From positions 544,501 through 608,500 of the forward strand of contig JAUIRK010000976.1 in assembly GCA_030549495.1 (NCBI GenBank): a stretch of DNA of 64,000 nt, read 5' to 3'. Below, piece after piece: positions 22,267 to 34,900 of this stretch. The notes beneath the pieces were generated by a model. The model was given only the letters and a program-made list of their open reading frames with translations, searched no databases and had not been told where the DNA came from. The DNA comes from Nectonema munidae (lineage: Eukaryota; Nematomorpha; Nectonematoida; Nectonematidae). The position numbers and the translations under genes are program-made. Within the stretch, counting starts at the first letter, position 1. Every line of letters starts with the position of its first letter.

Positions 22267-24227
22267 AAAAAAATCAAAATCAACAGAGATTCTCTAACTC
22301 TTCAATAGAAAAGATCTAAAATCTTTTAAACGTAGAGCTAAATAACTTTCTGAATAAATCTTTTTTGAAGATAGATTGCAGAAAATGAATTTCTGATAAA
22401 AGTAAAATTACACCGATAGTCCAAATTTAGAATGTAGAGCAAAATTAGATACCATATAAAGTATACGAGAAATGAAGTACATGATTCAAGCTGATAATTT
22501 TAGCATTTGATAAATTATGAACATCCATTCAAAATAAAAGTATCAAAAATTAGATAGTCATAATGATCGATTAGATCAGCATCAGCTAACCTGATTTTTT
22601 TGTTTGATCGATTTTAGCAAACTTTTTATTGTCAAACGATTTTATTAGCCAAACCAATATAAAAATTAAAGTCAATGCTAGAGCTATAAAGAGTAAAAGA
22701 ACCTTTCTATTTTTTCATATAATTATTTTAATAATCCCTTTTGGCTTATAACTAGATGTAAAAAAATAAAGTAAATTCATCAATGAAGGTAGAAATCATT
22801 CAAAAATAACGTAAACCAACTTTCCTTCATTTCAAAGCATTTTGTTTAAAAGCTATTAGTACAAAATAATTAAAAAATTTATATACTTAAAATTTTTTCT
22901 TGGTATCGATTAGGTATAGGATTTAAAGATTATAAATTCTAAAATAAATATATAAAGGAGTATTTAGAGGAGGCTATTGTATCATGGCTTAACTTTCTCT
23001 TCATTCCTCGAAAAATTTCAAATTTTAGTTTTTTATCACTTCAGACAAAACAAACAAAAGGTTTTTTTTTATCATTAAACAAGTTGAGTAAAGTGCCTGA
23101 CCTGAAAATAGTTTCAAATTTAGCTTTATCAACAAAAACTTAAAATTTTTGGTGACATTCATTCATATTCATAGTGTAAAGTAGAAATCAAGAAAATGAT
23201 ATAAATTAGTGTTTTATCAGTATTTTAAATTTAAAAAAAAATAGACCAATTTTTAATTCTTTTTAATACGCAAAGTATATATTGAATCTAATTCCTATCA
23301 AACAACAAGTGCTTCATTTAAACAAATTAATAATTTAATTGACTACCAAATAAATAAATATCACTATGAGTTTAACAAATTCGTAATTTTTTGGACTTTA
23401 AAATTTAAAATAGCTTCATTTAAACAAAACTGCGTAAAATAAAGTAAAAAAAATTTTTTTAAATATTTTTTATAATTAAATATTTTAAACTTAAAATCTG
23501 TATTAATTATAGCTACATTTTTAACAAACAAATTTTTTATTACTTTCTCTTTGTTATTCCTCGAAAAGTAAAAAAATAAGTGAAAGAACCCTATTTTTTG
23601 AAACTATTTTTTAAATTAATAGAAAAAGTAAACCCTCATACACGAATATCAAAGAAAGCATTGAGTTTCAATTACGGTTTTAATTATGAAAAAAATTAAA
23701 TCATCTAATCAATAAGAATCCAGAATTATATCTGAAGAGTGACTTGTTCCAAAAGAGGTGTTATATTTTAGGAGGATATTTTTGTTTTTAACAAAAAGAT
23801 GTTTGAGACTATAATAAAAATTTAAGCAAGTTTATGTAATTGCTTTAAATTTAAAATTTCCTGGAAACACTTTTATTATCTACGAATAAATTTCAAAAAT
23901 TTTGTTACTATTTTTGAATGTGTATTAAGTTGAGTAAGTATGAAGAGCCATATAAAAGATTTGCATATTCGAAATAATTTTCTGAATAAGTTTTCCTACG
24001 AAATAAGTTTTCATACGATATTTATATGAGAACTCATTACTTAAACAAAATATAACATAAATTTTAAATAAAAAATGAAGATTTGATGAAAAATTATTCT
24101 TATAAAGATTTGACACTAGAGGGCCTTTGTAACATATCGGGGTATAAAATATAAAAATAGCAATAAGTTTATTTTGCAGAATAAAAATGCAAAACAAAGC
24201 AAAGGTACAAAAAATTGTAAACTAAAC
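22267..24227. other. Non-coding stretch
   Basis: Very AT-rich, no recognisable gene or repeat. Confidence 0.45.
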
Positions 24228-24375
24228 GTGAGAATCAGTGTGGTAAACTTTGAAACATTAAGGTAGTGAAATTTGATACCGGTGACAGAGAAACTTGCAG
24301 AGACTTCCACATTTCCTGCACCTACATTTACGTTGTCTTTCGTTATAACCTGGTCAGTGTGCTAGAGAAGAATTA
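24228..24375 (-). other. Exon-like segment, inverted copy A
   Basis: On the minus strand a strong acceptor-like TTCTTCTCTAG (near 24361-24371) precedes an open stretch that includes VGAGNVEVSASFSVTGIKF and continues HYLNVSKFTTL. The same peptide is kept by an inverted copy at 26494-26582. It may be an exon of an unrecognised gene or part of a repeat. No donor site is convincing. The family is not recognised. Confidence 0.35.
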
Positions 24376-24464
24376 TAACGAATAGAAGTTCAAGCGTTGT
24401 CACTAATAATAAGTCTTCATACAATAACCCAATATGTATAGGTTTATATTGTAATGGTACTGGT

Positions 24465-24603
24465 GCCGTAGGGTGTTTTCATCAAAAAGTCACAATGCGC
24501 CGTTTGTATCGAACTATGAGGAAAGCAAGCTTGATGTAGGATCGAACCCAAGACCTTGAGATATCAAATCCAGCATCTAACCAACCATACTCACGCCCCT
24601 ATA
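24465..24603 (-). mobile_element. tRNA-derived SINE, family 2
   Basis: On the minus strand: GGGGCGTGAGTATGGTTGGTTAG (A-box-like), then GGTTCGATCCTACATCAAGC (B box), then TTCGATACAAACGGCGCAT and GATGAAAACACCC. Copies of the same order lie at 51726-51864 and, partial, at 63353-63440 and 31594-31652. Confidence 0.65.
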
Positions 24604-24759
24604 TATCTTATAAGTGATTAATCGGAAAGGCCCCAAAATAAAGAATGATGTTTTCATCAACACTCATTTTTTCAGGTAAATTGAAAATTCTACTTTCAGA
24701 ATTCAAATGATGAAATAATGGTTTTAATTTGTATAACATATCTCATTGAAACTAAAATA

Positions 24760-24885
24760 ATGTAGATTTATATGAATATTGATACAAAATAATAAAATAT
24801 TTTTAAAGAGAGAGGAATGAATATATGGAGTAACAAATATATCTGTAGATTTATATGAATATTGATACAAAATAATAAAATAAAA
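24760..24885. repeat. Short direct repeat
   Basis: The segment TAGATTTATATGAATATTGA TACAAAATAATAAAATA occurs at about 24766 and again at about 24846, 80 bases apart. Confidence 0.6.
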
Positions 24886-25439
24886 GATTATACTTATAAT
24901 GTTATTAATACAGTAAATTATGAATTTTTTTTTATAAAATCTAAAAAAAGAGCCCTACATTCACCGTGTTTGTTGAATGCATCATGATAAAACTTTGAAA
25001 AAATTTTCCGTATACAATTAATACATTTATAGGAATATTTCTTTGACGAACTGGTACATGATTGAGATTTATGGCTTTCAGCGAAAAATTTATAAACGTA
25101 TTTTTATTTCTACAATATGAAGATGTATGACCAAAACTTCAACTGTATTGCTTGGATGAATAAAAATCTTGAAACAACACTACGATAAATACAAATTACT
25201 TCCATACTTTTTATATCATTATATGCGGATAAAACTATAAGTTTCTTATTCATCATTTTATTTTTTTTGGAAAAAGATATTCTAAAAACTTTTTTTTAAA
25301 TTAATGGCTTTATGTATTCATTTTTACTTACTATTGAGACAAGTTTTAATTCATCAGTCAAATCCTAATCTAAATTTTTATGGATAATTTTAGAGTAAAA
25401 TCTAGGATCTTTTCAGTTTCCAAAAATGAGTCTCCAAGA
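24886..25439. other. Non-coding stretch
   Basis: AT-rich, nothing recognised. Confidence 0.45.
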
Positions 25440-25720
25440 TTGGGAGTCTGGTAAAATGAATATTGTAAAAAAAATTGGCTCAATCAATGCCTTCAATCTT
25501 TTGAGTATTACTAATATCGCTAGTTCCATTATAAGTAAAGAAACTTAACAGATTTGGAAATATATGGAGAACTTAGCAATTCAAGGCACACATCTAATTT
25601 AACAAAGTAACGCCATCATAATCCTGAGTTGAATGTATAAGATCAACATTGATATACGAATTGATTAATATAGTGAAAAAACATCTACTAAGAATAAAAA
25701 TTTTTATAAAAAAGAAAATT
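25440..25720 (+). repeat. Remnant of TTAA-element left end
   Basis: AAAAATTGGCTCAATCAATG, CCTTCAATCTTTTGAG and ATATCGCTAGTT keep the order seen at 9365-9425. The similarity fades after about 100 bases, so this is an old fragment. Confidence 0.35.
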
Positions 25721-25920
25721 GAATTTTTACAGTTTTTATTTACAAAAATTCTGCTCTATGGTATTGCAAAAATTTTTAAATTATCATTATTTACAATAAA
25801 AAAAAATTGTTAAATTGTCTTGAGAATTAATAAGCGGTAGGGCAATAAAAATTAGAAAAAGTGCGGCCAAACATAGCCTTCAAATTTATAGTCTAACATT
25901 GAAGTATTCAATATTATAAC

Positions 25921-26127
25921 CTGAGCCTCATGGTTGTTAGGGTGTACCTCTCAGCTTAACAGTTGAAGGTCAGGGGTTCGATCCCCAAAGCTCCCAATGC
26001 TAAAAAAACAAATTCACAAAAACTGTGATTAATCATCTTAAATTTGTAAAAGCCTCATGCCAGCTTTCGAAATCCTTGCATTTTACAAGCTGTGTCAAAT
26101 AAAACAACAACAACAACAACAACAATA
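25921..26127 (+). mobile_element. SINE family 1 head with (AAC)n tail
   Basis: The tRNA-like head (GAGCCTCATGGTTGTTAGGG, B box GGGTTCGATCCCC) matches the SINE at 8828. From about 26045 the body differs (AAAGCCTCATGCCAGC, CTTGCATTTTACAAGCTGTG) and ends in a (CAA)n tail at 26104-26125. It therefore seems to be a chimeric subfamily that took a different 3' half. The I/jockey-like LINE at 41708-45108 has the same tail type. Confidence 0.7.
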
Positions 26128-26157
26128 TTATAACCTTATTTATCAATCAAATTTATC

Positions 26158-26470
26158 TCATCATGGGTTTTTTTGAATCTATCATATTTCACTTCAATTA
26201 AATTTGATTTACCATTTCTTTTTTTTCATACTGAAGTATTTTAAAAATTCAAACAATAATTCTCATTGTAGTTGGAAAGATGATGGATTTTTTTCCCATC
26301 CGAGCTTATAAGCATATGTTTCTGCTAGAAAAATTTTTCTAATAGACCGAATAAACTTACTTACTTACTTACTTACATGGAAAAATTTATTTTTGTAATT
26401 TAAATAAAATTTTAAGGATTATTTATTTTCAAAAACACTGTTTAAATAATGAAATTAACAAAAATTTATA
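26158..26470 (+). repeat. Dispersed repeat with (TTAC)n tail, copy 1
   Basis: Contains GATGATGGATTTTTTTCCCA, GCATATGTTTCTGCT, AGACCGAATAAACTTACTTA with five TTAC units. An inverted copy lies at 28975-29282. AATAAA followed by a short tandem tail is typical of CR1/L2-type LINE 3' ends or SINEs using them. The LINE in EGLN intron 1 ends in the similar (TTTAC)n. Confidence 0.55.
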
Positions 26471-26493
26471 TAAAAATAAAAAAATACTTTATG

Positions 26494-26582
26494 TAGGTGC
26501 AGGAAATGTGGAAGTCTTTGTAAGTTTCTCTGTCACCGGTATCAAATTTCACTACCTTAATGTTTCAAAGTTTACCACACTC
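26494..26582 (+). other. Exon-like segment, inverted copy B
   Basis: Nearly identical in reverse to 24228-24323. It stays open over VGAGNVEV, SFSVTGIKFHYLNVSKFTTL, with only two changed residues near the middle. It ends abruptly at ACCACACT, where the minus-strand LINE fragment begins. Confidence 0.4.
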
Positions 26583-28060
26583 TTTTGGCTTGAAGTATTG
26601 CCTGTTTGTATTCTTTTTTAGCAGCAGAATGGATGGAAAGGATTGAGGGGGTTGGAGATTTTTTTTAGGGTTTTGACAATGCGTTTAAGTTTGTTTTTTA
26701 AAACAGTCAGCTGAGATGTCCAAAAATAGGCATGTTTTCTTTTAGGAAATGGGAGAGATGTTAATGCTGGGAGTGAGTTGTTGAGATATGTGAGCCAGTG
26801 AGTGGTGTTCTTTTTATGGTGTTGTTATAGTTTTTGATCGTTGTAGTGTTTATGAGAAGTTGAAATGTTATGAAGGAGTGATCTGAAGCTGATGGGATGT
26901 CCGAGATCGACCAATTAGATATTAGATTGAGGGGATTTTAAGTGGTTATTGTTAAGTCAACGTGGGATGTGTATTGTTCGTTGTTACAAGAGCGTTAGTA
27001 TGTAGGGTTTTTAGAGTTATCATTGAGATATATTTTGTTAGAGCATAAGAAATTTATGACTTATTGTCCTCGTGGATTTTCTTTGTGCTCCCAGATGTGT
27101 GATCGAGCGTTGCAATCGGTTGAGATAATTAAATGATATGTAGAAGGCAGTGTGCATGTAGCAAGAGTTAGTGATTGGGAGAAATCAGAAGGGATGGCTA
27201 TTGGGTATGAGGTAGGAGACTAAAGGGTTGCGAAAAGAATCGTGTGAGATTTGTGTGTACAAGAAAAAAGTAAAAATTGTTGGAAGAGAATGGTGGTAAT
27301 GGTGTGTGATGAAGGGTTGATTTTATGAAGATGCATGCTGAATAAAAGGATAAAAGTGAATTCTGACATAGTAAGTAAAAGAGAGATTTAGATATGGTTA
27401 GTTAATGGATATAGCATCAAAGAAGTTTAAAATTAGAATGTTATATAGGTTTGTCATGTAGCACTTGAGTGGTTGAGGTTTATGTGGAGAAAATTTAGCA
27501 TAGGAATTTACTTATTAGAAGGTTGTTTTGATTTAGGATATGTTGTTCGTGTTGAATAGACATTTCTGACATTGGCGATGTAATGGTTTTGCTAAGGTTA
27601 GAGTAAGGATGTGATGGTCTACTATGAGTATAGGAGATTTAAGTAGGTGTTTAAAAATAGTAGGGTTGCTGGGTTCTAGTATAGCACTATAAGAGAATGT
27701 TCATTTATTACCAACTTGGCGTAGTGTGTTAAGGGTGCCAATATTTTTGAGGTTTTCTTTAGCAATAGTTGCAGAGAGAGAAGGAAGTGGTGTGGTTATG
27801 GGTATGTTTCTGAATAGGAAACGGGGTTTGAGAATAGGTAAATCTTCGTATTTAATTCCATTATTGTGATGTGTTTGATGTGCTAGTGCTTTCTCTTCTG
27901 GTTTTGAAATTTGGAAATAAATAGTACCACTATTTGAGGATCGTGTGTTAGAAATGGTAAGTGTATTCTTATTAGTTTCTAGGTTTTTGACTATTTTTTG
28001 TCGGAAGGCAGCTTTAGAGCTTAACCACAACCTTCTATTAAAACACATGGAGAAATTTCT
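26583..28060 (-). mobile_element. I/jockey-like LINE fragment (ORF1 + endonuclease start)
   Basis: G/T-rich on the plus strand, like the intact LINE at 41708-45108. The open block at 27701-28048 (115 codons) looks like the C-terminal half of a jockey-type ORF1. It is followed near 27590 by RQCQKC, the start of a zinc-knuckle row. Degenerate frames further on (26600-27200) resemble an apurinic endonuclease domain in several frames. The reverse transcriptase part is absent, so the copy is broken at its 3' side. Confidence 0.5.
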
Positions 28061-28974
28061 AACTTTTTGTTATTGAAAAATATAAAAACAATCTTGCTTT
28101 AGGCATACAATTTTTCCTTGTGATTTAAAAACTATTTCAGATAAGAACTCTCACTTGTGAATGGAACTTTATATGGGAGTAATTGCTAAAGATAAAAAGA
28201 AATAATGTCCTGAATTTTTTATAATGAGGTTCAACGTAGAGTCGGATCTAATATTTTAAATACTTTCAAGGGATTTTCGGCGATGTTTTCCATTTTTATC
28301 AATTTTTCAGTAATTTAAAAGCGGCCATCTAAATCCCCTCAGGATCAAACTCTGTTAGTCTGATGAGGCTAAAAGTAAAAAATTAAAAAGAAATATTTAT
28401 TAAATTTTAATTTATCAATAAAAATCACTGTAATAATAGACTTACTACTATTTTTTTAATCTTTTTATAATTAAGATTTGCTCTTTTTGGTAAAATTACC
28501 ATGCTTTGGAGTTTCTAAAAACTATGAGAATTTTGTACAATGTATCCAATTTGTATTAATTATACAAATGTAAATAAAAAGGGAACACAACTTCAAAAAC
28601 AATAAAACATACCTCGAAACAATAAAAATCAAATGGCACACATGAGAATACAAAACATATATTTGTATAAATGGTGGAAAAAAGTTACTAGAAACCGCTT
28701 AAAAGGAGAGAAAAGATAGCTATTCTTAAATATAATTAAATATTACTAAACAAACAAAATTAATTTTTTGAATCTTAAATACTTTGTGAAATAATTTAAA
28801 AAATAAATATTTGAAAATATTCCCGTCTCATTATAGTGGGAACTAAAAATTATCGAATATAAACTAAATATTCATGCATGAAAATCCTTTTGGGTATCCA
28901 TGGAATTATTTTTGACTAGATATATTTGAAAAGATTTAGATTATTAATTTTTTTAAGGGGAAAGAGATGAGATT
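28061..28974. other. Non-coding stretch
   Basis: AT-rich, nothing recognised. Confidence 0.45.
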
Positions 28975-29282
28975 TTTGTTAATTTCATTATTTAAACAGT
29001 TTTTGAAAATAAATAATCCTTAAAATTTTATTTAAATTACAAAAATAAATTTTTTCTTGTAAGTAAGTAAGTAAGTAAGTTTATTCGGTCTATTAGAAAA
29101 ATTTTTCGAGCAGAAACATATGCTTATAGGCTCGAATGGGAAAAAAATCCATCATCTTTCCAACTACAATGAGAATTATTGTTTGAATTTTTAAAATACT
29201 TCAGTATGAAAAAAAATAAATGGTAAATCAAATTTAATTGAAGTGAAATGATGATAAATTAAAAAAAACCCATGATGAGAGT
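28975..29282 (-). repeat. Dispersed repeat with (TTAC)n tail, copy 2
   Basis: Reverse complement of the repeat at 26158-26470, with few differences over about 300 bases, including the (AAGT)n/(TTAC)n run at 29058-29078. Confidence 0.6.
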
Positions 29283-29446
29283 AAGAAAAGTACAAAAACA
29301 TATCGAATAAATATATGAATATATAAAATTTTATGATATGGTTGTTGATTATATTTTCTGAGGAGTAAGTGTTGAACTTTGGAGATTGAGAGTGGCTTTG
29401 AGCATGAAGGGACAAGAGTGCAGGCAATTCTAAATTTTAAAAACAA

Positions 29447-31019
29447 AAAACTTTTTTAATTGAACAATCAACATCACGAATGATTCATCAGAAAAAATCC
29501 CTTGAAATAAGATTGGTTGACAAATATTCAGGCTTATAATAAAATACACGATACTGATAAAAAAGTCTAAGATCACCAAGAAGATTCTTTAATCAGAATG
29601 GTTTGAGAGAGGAAAAAAGTAATTTTATCCTTATAAAACGAACACACATTGAAGAATATAAATTTCTAATGAAAAAAGAGCTACCAAGAAAAGATCATCA
29701 TAGAATGAATACCAAAATTATATACTGTAAATTATAATATGACGTAGAGACTACGAGCCGATAACGAATTTGTAGCCAAAAAGATGGAGGTCCTATCGAG
29801 TTACATAAGTTACTGTAGAATGAAATATTTTGAGTGAATTAAACACCTAAAGTTGGTTTATTAAATAAATTAAGAAAATAATTACCAGAGAAATACTGCA
29901 AGTAGAAGTTATTTTTATGTTTATATATTTGACATTGATTTACAAGTTTAATCGATTTTTTGACAGGTTTTATTGATTTCATAAAAAATGAACATCACCA
30001 TTAAATTCTGCATACTTGAAATGTATAAAAAACTTTAAAAGAATCAAAATTTTAATTTTGACATGGGCTGTCATATTTAAATTATTTTGTCAGGTTTGAC
30101 TAATTTTTTATAAAAAAAAAGGAATATAACCAGTAAACACAGCCTACTTGAAAATGGGTATATGTGTGTAAAATACACTATATAATTATTTAGATAAAAA
30201 GTTTCTGTTTTGAGATGAGCTGTCATATGTAAATCGCTTTTTTGACAGGTTTGAATGATTTTCATAAAAAAATGAATATCACCACTGAATTCAGCATATT
30301 TGAAAATGGGTATACACGTGTAAAAAACTTTATATACTTATTTAGATAAAAAGTTGCTTTTTGAGATGAGCTGTCACATTTAGATCAATTTTTAGACAGG
30401 TTTGATTGATTTTCATAAAAAATGAATATCACCACTGAATTCAGCATATTTGAAAATGGGTATACATGTGTAAAAAACTGTATATACTTATTTAGATAAA
30501 AGTTCCTTTTTGAGATGAGCTGTCACATTTAGATCAATTTTTTGACAGGTTTGATTGATTTTCATAAAAAATGAATATCACCAGTGAATTCATAATATTT
30601 GAAAATGGGTATACATGTGTAAAAAACTTTATATACTTATTTAGATAAAAAGTTTGAGATGAGCTGTCACATTTAGATCAATTTTTTGACAGGTTTGATT
30701 GATTTTCATAAAAAAATAAATATCACCACTGAATTCAGCATATTTCAAAATGGATATACATGCGTAAAAAACTTTATTTAATTATTTAAATAAAAATTTC
30801 TTTTTGAGATGAGCTGTCAAATATAAATCAATTTTTTGACAGGTTTAATTGATTTTGATATAAAATGGACATCACCACTGAATTCAGCATAGTTGAAATA
30901 TATATGTAACATTAAAAATATTTATAAAAACTTATTAATATCTGAGAAAAATAGGGGGGGGGGGGCACTTTACGCCCCCCAGCACTTGAGCGGACAAATT
31001 TTGCCCAGCACTAATAGGG
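29447..31019 (+). mobile_element. TTAA element, copy 2 (left half missing)
   Basis: Matches 11600-12964 of copy 1: first the single-copy core (AATTGAACAATCAACATCAC, CAAAAAGATGGAGGTCCTAT), then about seven ~150-bp right-arm units marked near 29958, 30090, 30239, 30392, 30541, 30689 and 30837. It ends in GGGGGGGCACTTTACGCCCCCC and CCCAGCACTAATAGGG, followed by TTAA (31020-31023). Units here are more alike than in copy 1, hinting at later unit amplification or homogenisation. Confidence 0.75.
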
Positions 31020-31335
31020 TTAATTAGTCTCGAGTGTGCTCAACTACTGAATTTTTAATAAATACTGTAATTTTTTTATTTTAAATTGTACATTTTTTTC
31101 AATAAATTCTTTCTTTCTTTCTTATGAGCTGTAAATGTTGTGAAAGTTATTTGTTTGTTTGAGCGAAAAATTATATTTTTATGAAATAATATTTATATAT
31201 GTAGAGTTGAATAAAATGTTTCGATATCAAAAGAGTTCATTATTAGAAAAAATAAATAACAAAATACGTTATCCTTTAAAATTTAAGTGTTTATTATATT
31301 GACAAAATATAAAAATCCGTAAATTTCATTTTTTT

Positions 31336-31515
31336 TTAGTCTCAATGGTTGTTACGGTGTACCTCTAAGCTTAACAGTTGGAGGTCAGGAGTTCGATCCT
31401 AAAGGCTTTAAATTCTTAAAACAAATTCACAAAAACTTTGATTAACCATGTTAAGCATAATGCGAGCATATAACCTCACCGCTGGGAGTGCTTTGATATC
31501 TTTAACTAACCAATC
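31336..31515 (+). mobile_element. SINE family 1, diverged copy
   Basis: TCTCAATGGTTGTTACGGTG, the B-box-like AGTTCGATCCTA, CAAATTCACAAAAACTTTGA and GCATAATGCGAGCATATAAC keep the family order. Many substitutions make this an older copy. Confidence 0.65.
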
Positions 31516-31593
31516 TTAATCTTTAATAAAAAGTTTTCAATAAAAATGTTTTTATCGAGAAGTGACAATTGCAACTTTAGTGAGTGCAAACAA

Positions 31594-31652
31594 GCTTTGA
31601 TTCTAGATTGAACAGAATCAGGCTTCTGGCTAACCTTACTCACGCCGCCTTA
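31594..31652 (-). repeat. SINE family 2 fragment
   Basis: Degenerate piece matching the tRNA-like half of SINE family 2 (GGCGTGAGTAAGGTTAGCCA on the minus strand, followed by a decayed B box). Confidence 0.35.
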
Positions 31653-31912
31653 CCCTTTCTTGAAAAAACAAATTTAATTAAAAAGTTCTTAACGAGTGTA
31701 AAATAAACACAAAATTTAAAAATAAGTATTAATAATAAAGAAAAAAAGTCAACTTTGATATTTATTTTGTTTTAGTTTGAATTGCTTTAAATTAAATGCG
31801 TTTTTTGAAAGAATAGTCCTAGTTATTTCATCGAATTAAAAAAAACTTGTTGAAGATTTTTAATGAAATTTTAAGAAAATCTTATTTATTATTGTTTATT
31901 GTGATTTTCAAA

Positions 31913-34900
31913 GATCCCAATGCTGTTTAGGCCTAAGTGTGAAATAAGGTTGAGCTCTCATTCTCCTATAAAATACCTCATAGGGCACATGCGTCTCTTA
32001 CAGCCTCTGAACAGCAAGTTTCCAGATCCACCTTCACGTGGAGGGGTGGTTTAAAACTTGAAGATCTGGAGGCGAAAGCGAATTACAAGCGCTTAAACCT
32101 ACAGCTCGTAGAACAAGTTCGATAGCTTTGGACAGCAGTTGCTCTAGAAGAAAATAACTCTGATTTCAAATTACCACTGCCTTGTAGGTGTACTACTATT
32201 AAGTGCAAAGGCTAAAGGTTTCCAATCCTGAAAACAAAATGTTTGGCGTCAGGAAGGACATCTGGCCAGAAAACTCTGCTCTATTTAACAAATGTAATGA
32301 TCCGCACAAACAAAGAGCGGGGTTAAGCTCAAAGTACTCCGTGGGCGTGTCCAACTGCCTACGTCAAAAAGAATGTTGGAAAAACTAAAAGAGAAAAAGA
32401 TTGGAGGTTTGCTACTTGGAATGTAGGATCGATAACGGGTAAAAGTTTGGAATTGATACAAGAAATGAAGAAGAGAAGTATTGAAGTGATGTGTGTGCAA
32501 GAAACAAGATGGGGAGGGAATGCTGCAAAGGAAATCGCATAAGGGTATAAAACATTTTATAGTGGAAATACAAACAAAAAGGGAGTAGGAATTATAATTT
32601 CACCTAAGTTAAAGAATAAGGTAATGGAAGTGAAAAGAGACGGAGATCGTTTAATTCGATTGAAGCTGGTGGGAGATGAAAAGCTGGTAACAGTTATATC
32701 CGCATAAGCACCACAGAAGTGATGCAAAGAAGAAGAAAAAGAAAAGTTCATATCTAAGTTGGAAGAAATGTATGAAAAAGTCAAAGAAAATGAAACGTTG
32801 ATAATCAGAGGATATCTAAACCGACACTTGGGAGAGCAATGTGACGGTTTCAATAATACACACGAAGGGCATGGATATTGAAAAAGAAATGAAGACGGTG
32901 AAAGAATTTTGCAAATGGCAGAAAGAAATGAATTAACAATTTGTAATACAAAATATAGAAAAAAGCTGGGACACCTGATTACCTACAAAAGTGGTGGTAA
33001 GACAAGTCAAATAGACGTTATTTTGATAAGACAAAAGGACGCAAAATATTTAAAAGATTGGAAAGCTATTCCTGGAAGTGATATAGTCAGCTAACGTAAA
33101 TTGGTTGTGCTTGGCTTGTATAAAAATAAAAGATATAAGCAAAATATTCAAAAGAATGAAAAATTGAAGAATTGGAAATTGAAAGAAAGTGGAACAAGGT
33201 ATGAGTTTGAAAAGCTATAAAAAAGATTAATCTACAATGGGAAAAGCGTGATGATGTAGAGGAAATGTGGAGAAAAATAAAGAGGAACCTCATATCGATA
33301 AGTGAAAGAGTCTTAGAACGCAACAAGTTTGGAGGAATGAGGCAAAAAGAAACATGGTGGTGGAACGAGAGTGTGAAAAGCGTGTTAAAAGAGAAAAAAA
33401 TAGCTTATAAGAAGTGGCAAAAAACTAAATTAAAAGTAGACAAGGAATTGTACGAAACAAAGATAAAGGAAGCTAAAACATGTATCGCTATTGCTAGGAA
33501 TCAAGGGACTCAAAAACTTTATGATGATTAAAAGACAAAAAAAGAGAAGAACTAAATATACAGAATTGCCAAAGCAAGACAGAAAAAAGAGAAGAGCTGG
33601 GCAAGGTGAATATTGTCAAAGATAAAAAAGGTAATATGATCTTTGATGCAAAGGCAATTAAGAATAGGTGGGCGGAATACTTTGAACAATTTTTGAATAT
33701 GGGAAATGAAAAGAGAGAGTTTGTAGAAGCTTTGAAAGTTGAAGGACCAGATAAGATAATAGATAAGATAAGATAATAGTTATGCTCCAAATCAGCAAAA
33801 TGAAGAATTATAAAGCAGTTGGAATAAGTGAAACAGGAGGAAATAAAACCGTAGGGTGGGTGGTAGACCTATTAAAAAGAATTTGGACTGAAGAAAAAAT
33901 ACCAGAAGACTGGAGGAAAAGCGTACATGTACCAATTTGGAAGAAGAAAGGAGATGTTTTAGAATGTGATAACTACCGTGGAATAAAATTGCTGGAACAT
34001 GGACTGAAAATAATGGAAAAGATTTTAGACAAGTGAATTCGTTCAGTGATAAAGATAGACCCAAAAGAGTTTGGATTTATGCCTGGAAAGGGTGCAATAA
34101 ATGCCATTTTTAATATAAAACAACTTATAAAGAAGAAAATTGAAGGAAATTAAGCTGTTTTTTGTGGTTTTGTTGATCTAGAAAAAGCCTATAATACTAT
34201 TCGAACAGAAGTGGTGTATTGGTGCATGCGTAAAAAGGGAATTCCCGAAAAACTTGTAAGATTGGTGCAAGAAATGTACAAAGGTTCAAGAACCGCTATT
34301 AGAACTGCTTAAGGAATCTCAAGAGAATATGAAGTTAAAATTGGTTTACATCAAGGTTCAGCACTGAGTTCATTATTGTTTTCTTTAGTTGTTGATGAGC
34401 TATCAAATCATCTAAGAAAGGAAGATCTCTGGAAACTTTTGTTTGCTGATGATTTCGCGATACTGGCGGATAAAGAAGTAGAGCTCTAGAAGAGAATAAT
34501 AAAATGGCAAGAGAGTTTGAAAAAATTAGGGATGAAAATGAATGATCTCATGGCATGAAACAAAAATAAGAGCGGAAAAAAGTTGAAGCAGGTGAAAACT
34601 TTCAAATATTTAGGAACCCAGATTATGGAAAATGGAAGTTGTTAAAAGACGTCCAAGCAAGAGTAAATGCTAGTTGGTTGAAATGGAAAGAAGTAAATGA
34701 TATCATGTGCGAAGAAGAATGCCAATGAAACTAAAAGTGAGGATTTACACATCAATTGTCAAATCAGTTCTAACTTATGCGTGTGAATGTTGGAGTTTAA
34801 AGAAAAAGGAGCAGGGAAAATTAAGAGCAACGGAGATGAAGATGATTAGAAAAATGATGACGGTCACGCTGAGAGAAAAAAAAAGAAACGAGGAAGTAAG

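Noticed and set aside
27701-28048. Host gene encoding a 115-residue protein
   Set aside because: The context (G/T-rich strand, zinc-knuckle start downstream, endonuclease debris) fits a LINE ORF1 better.
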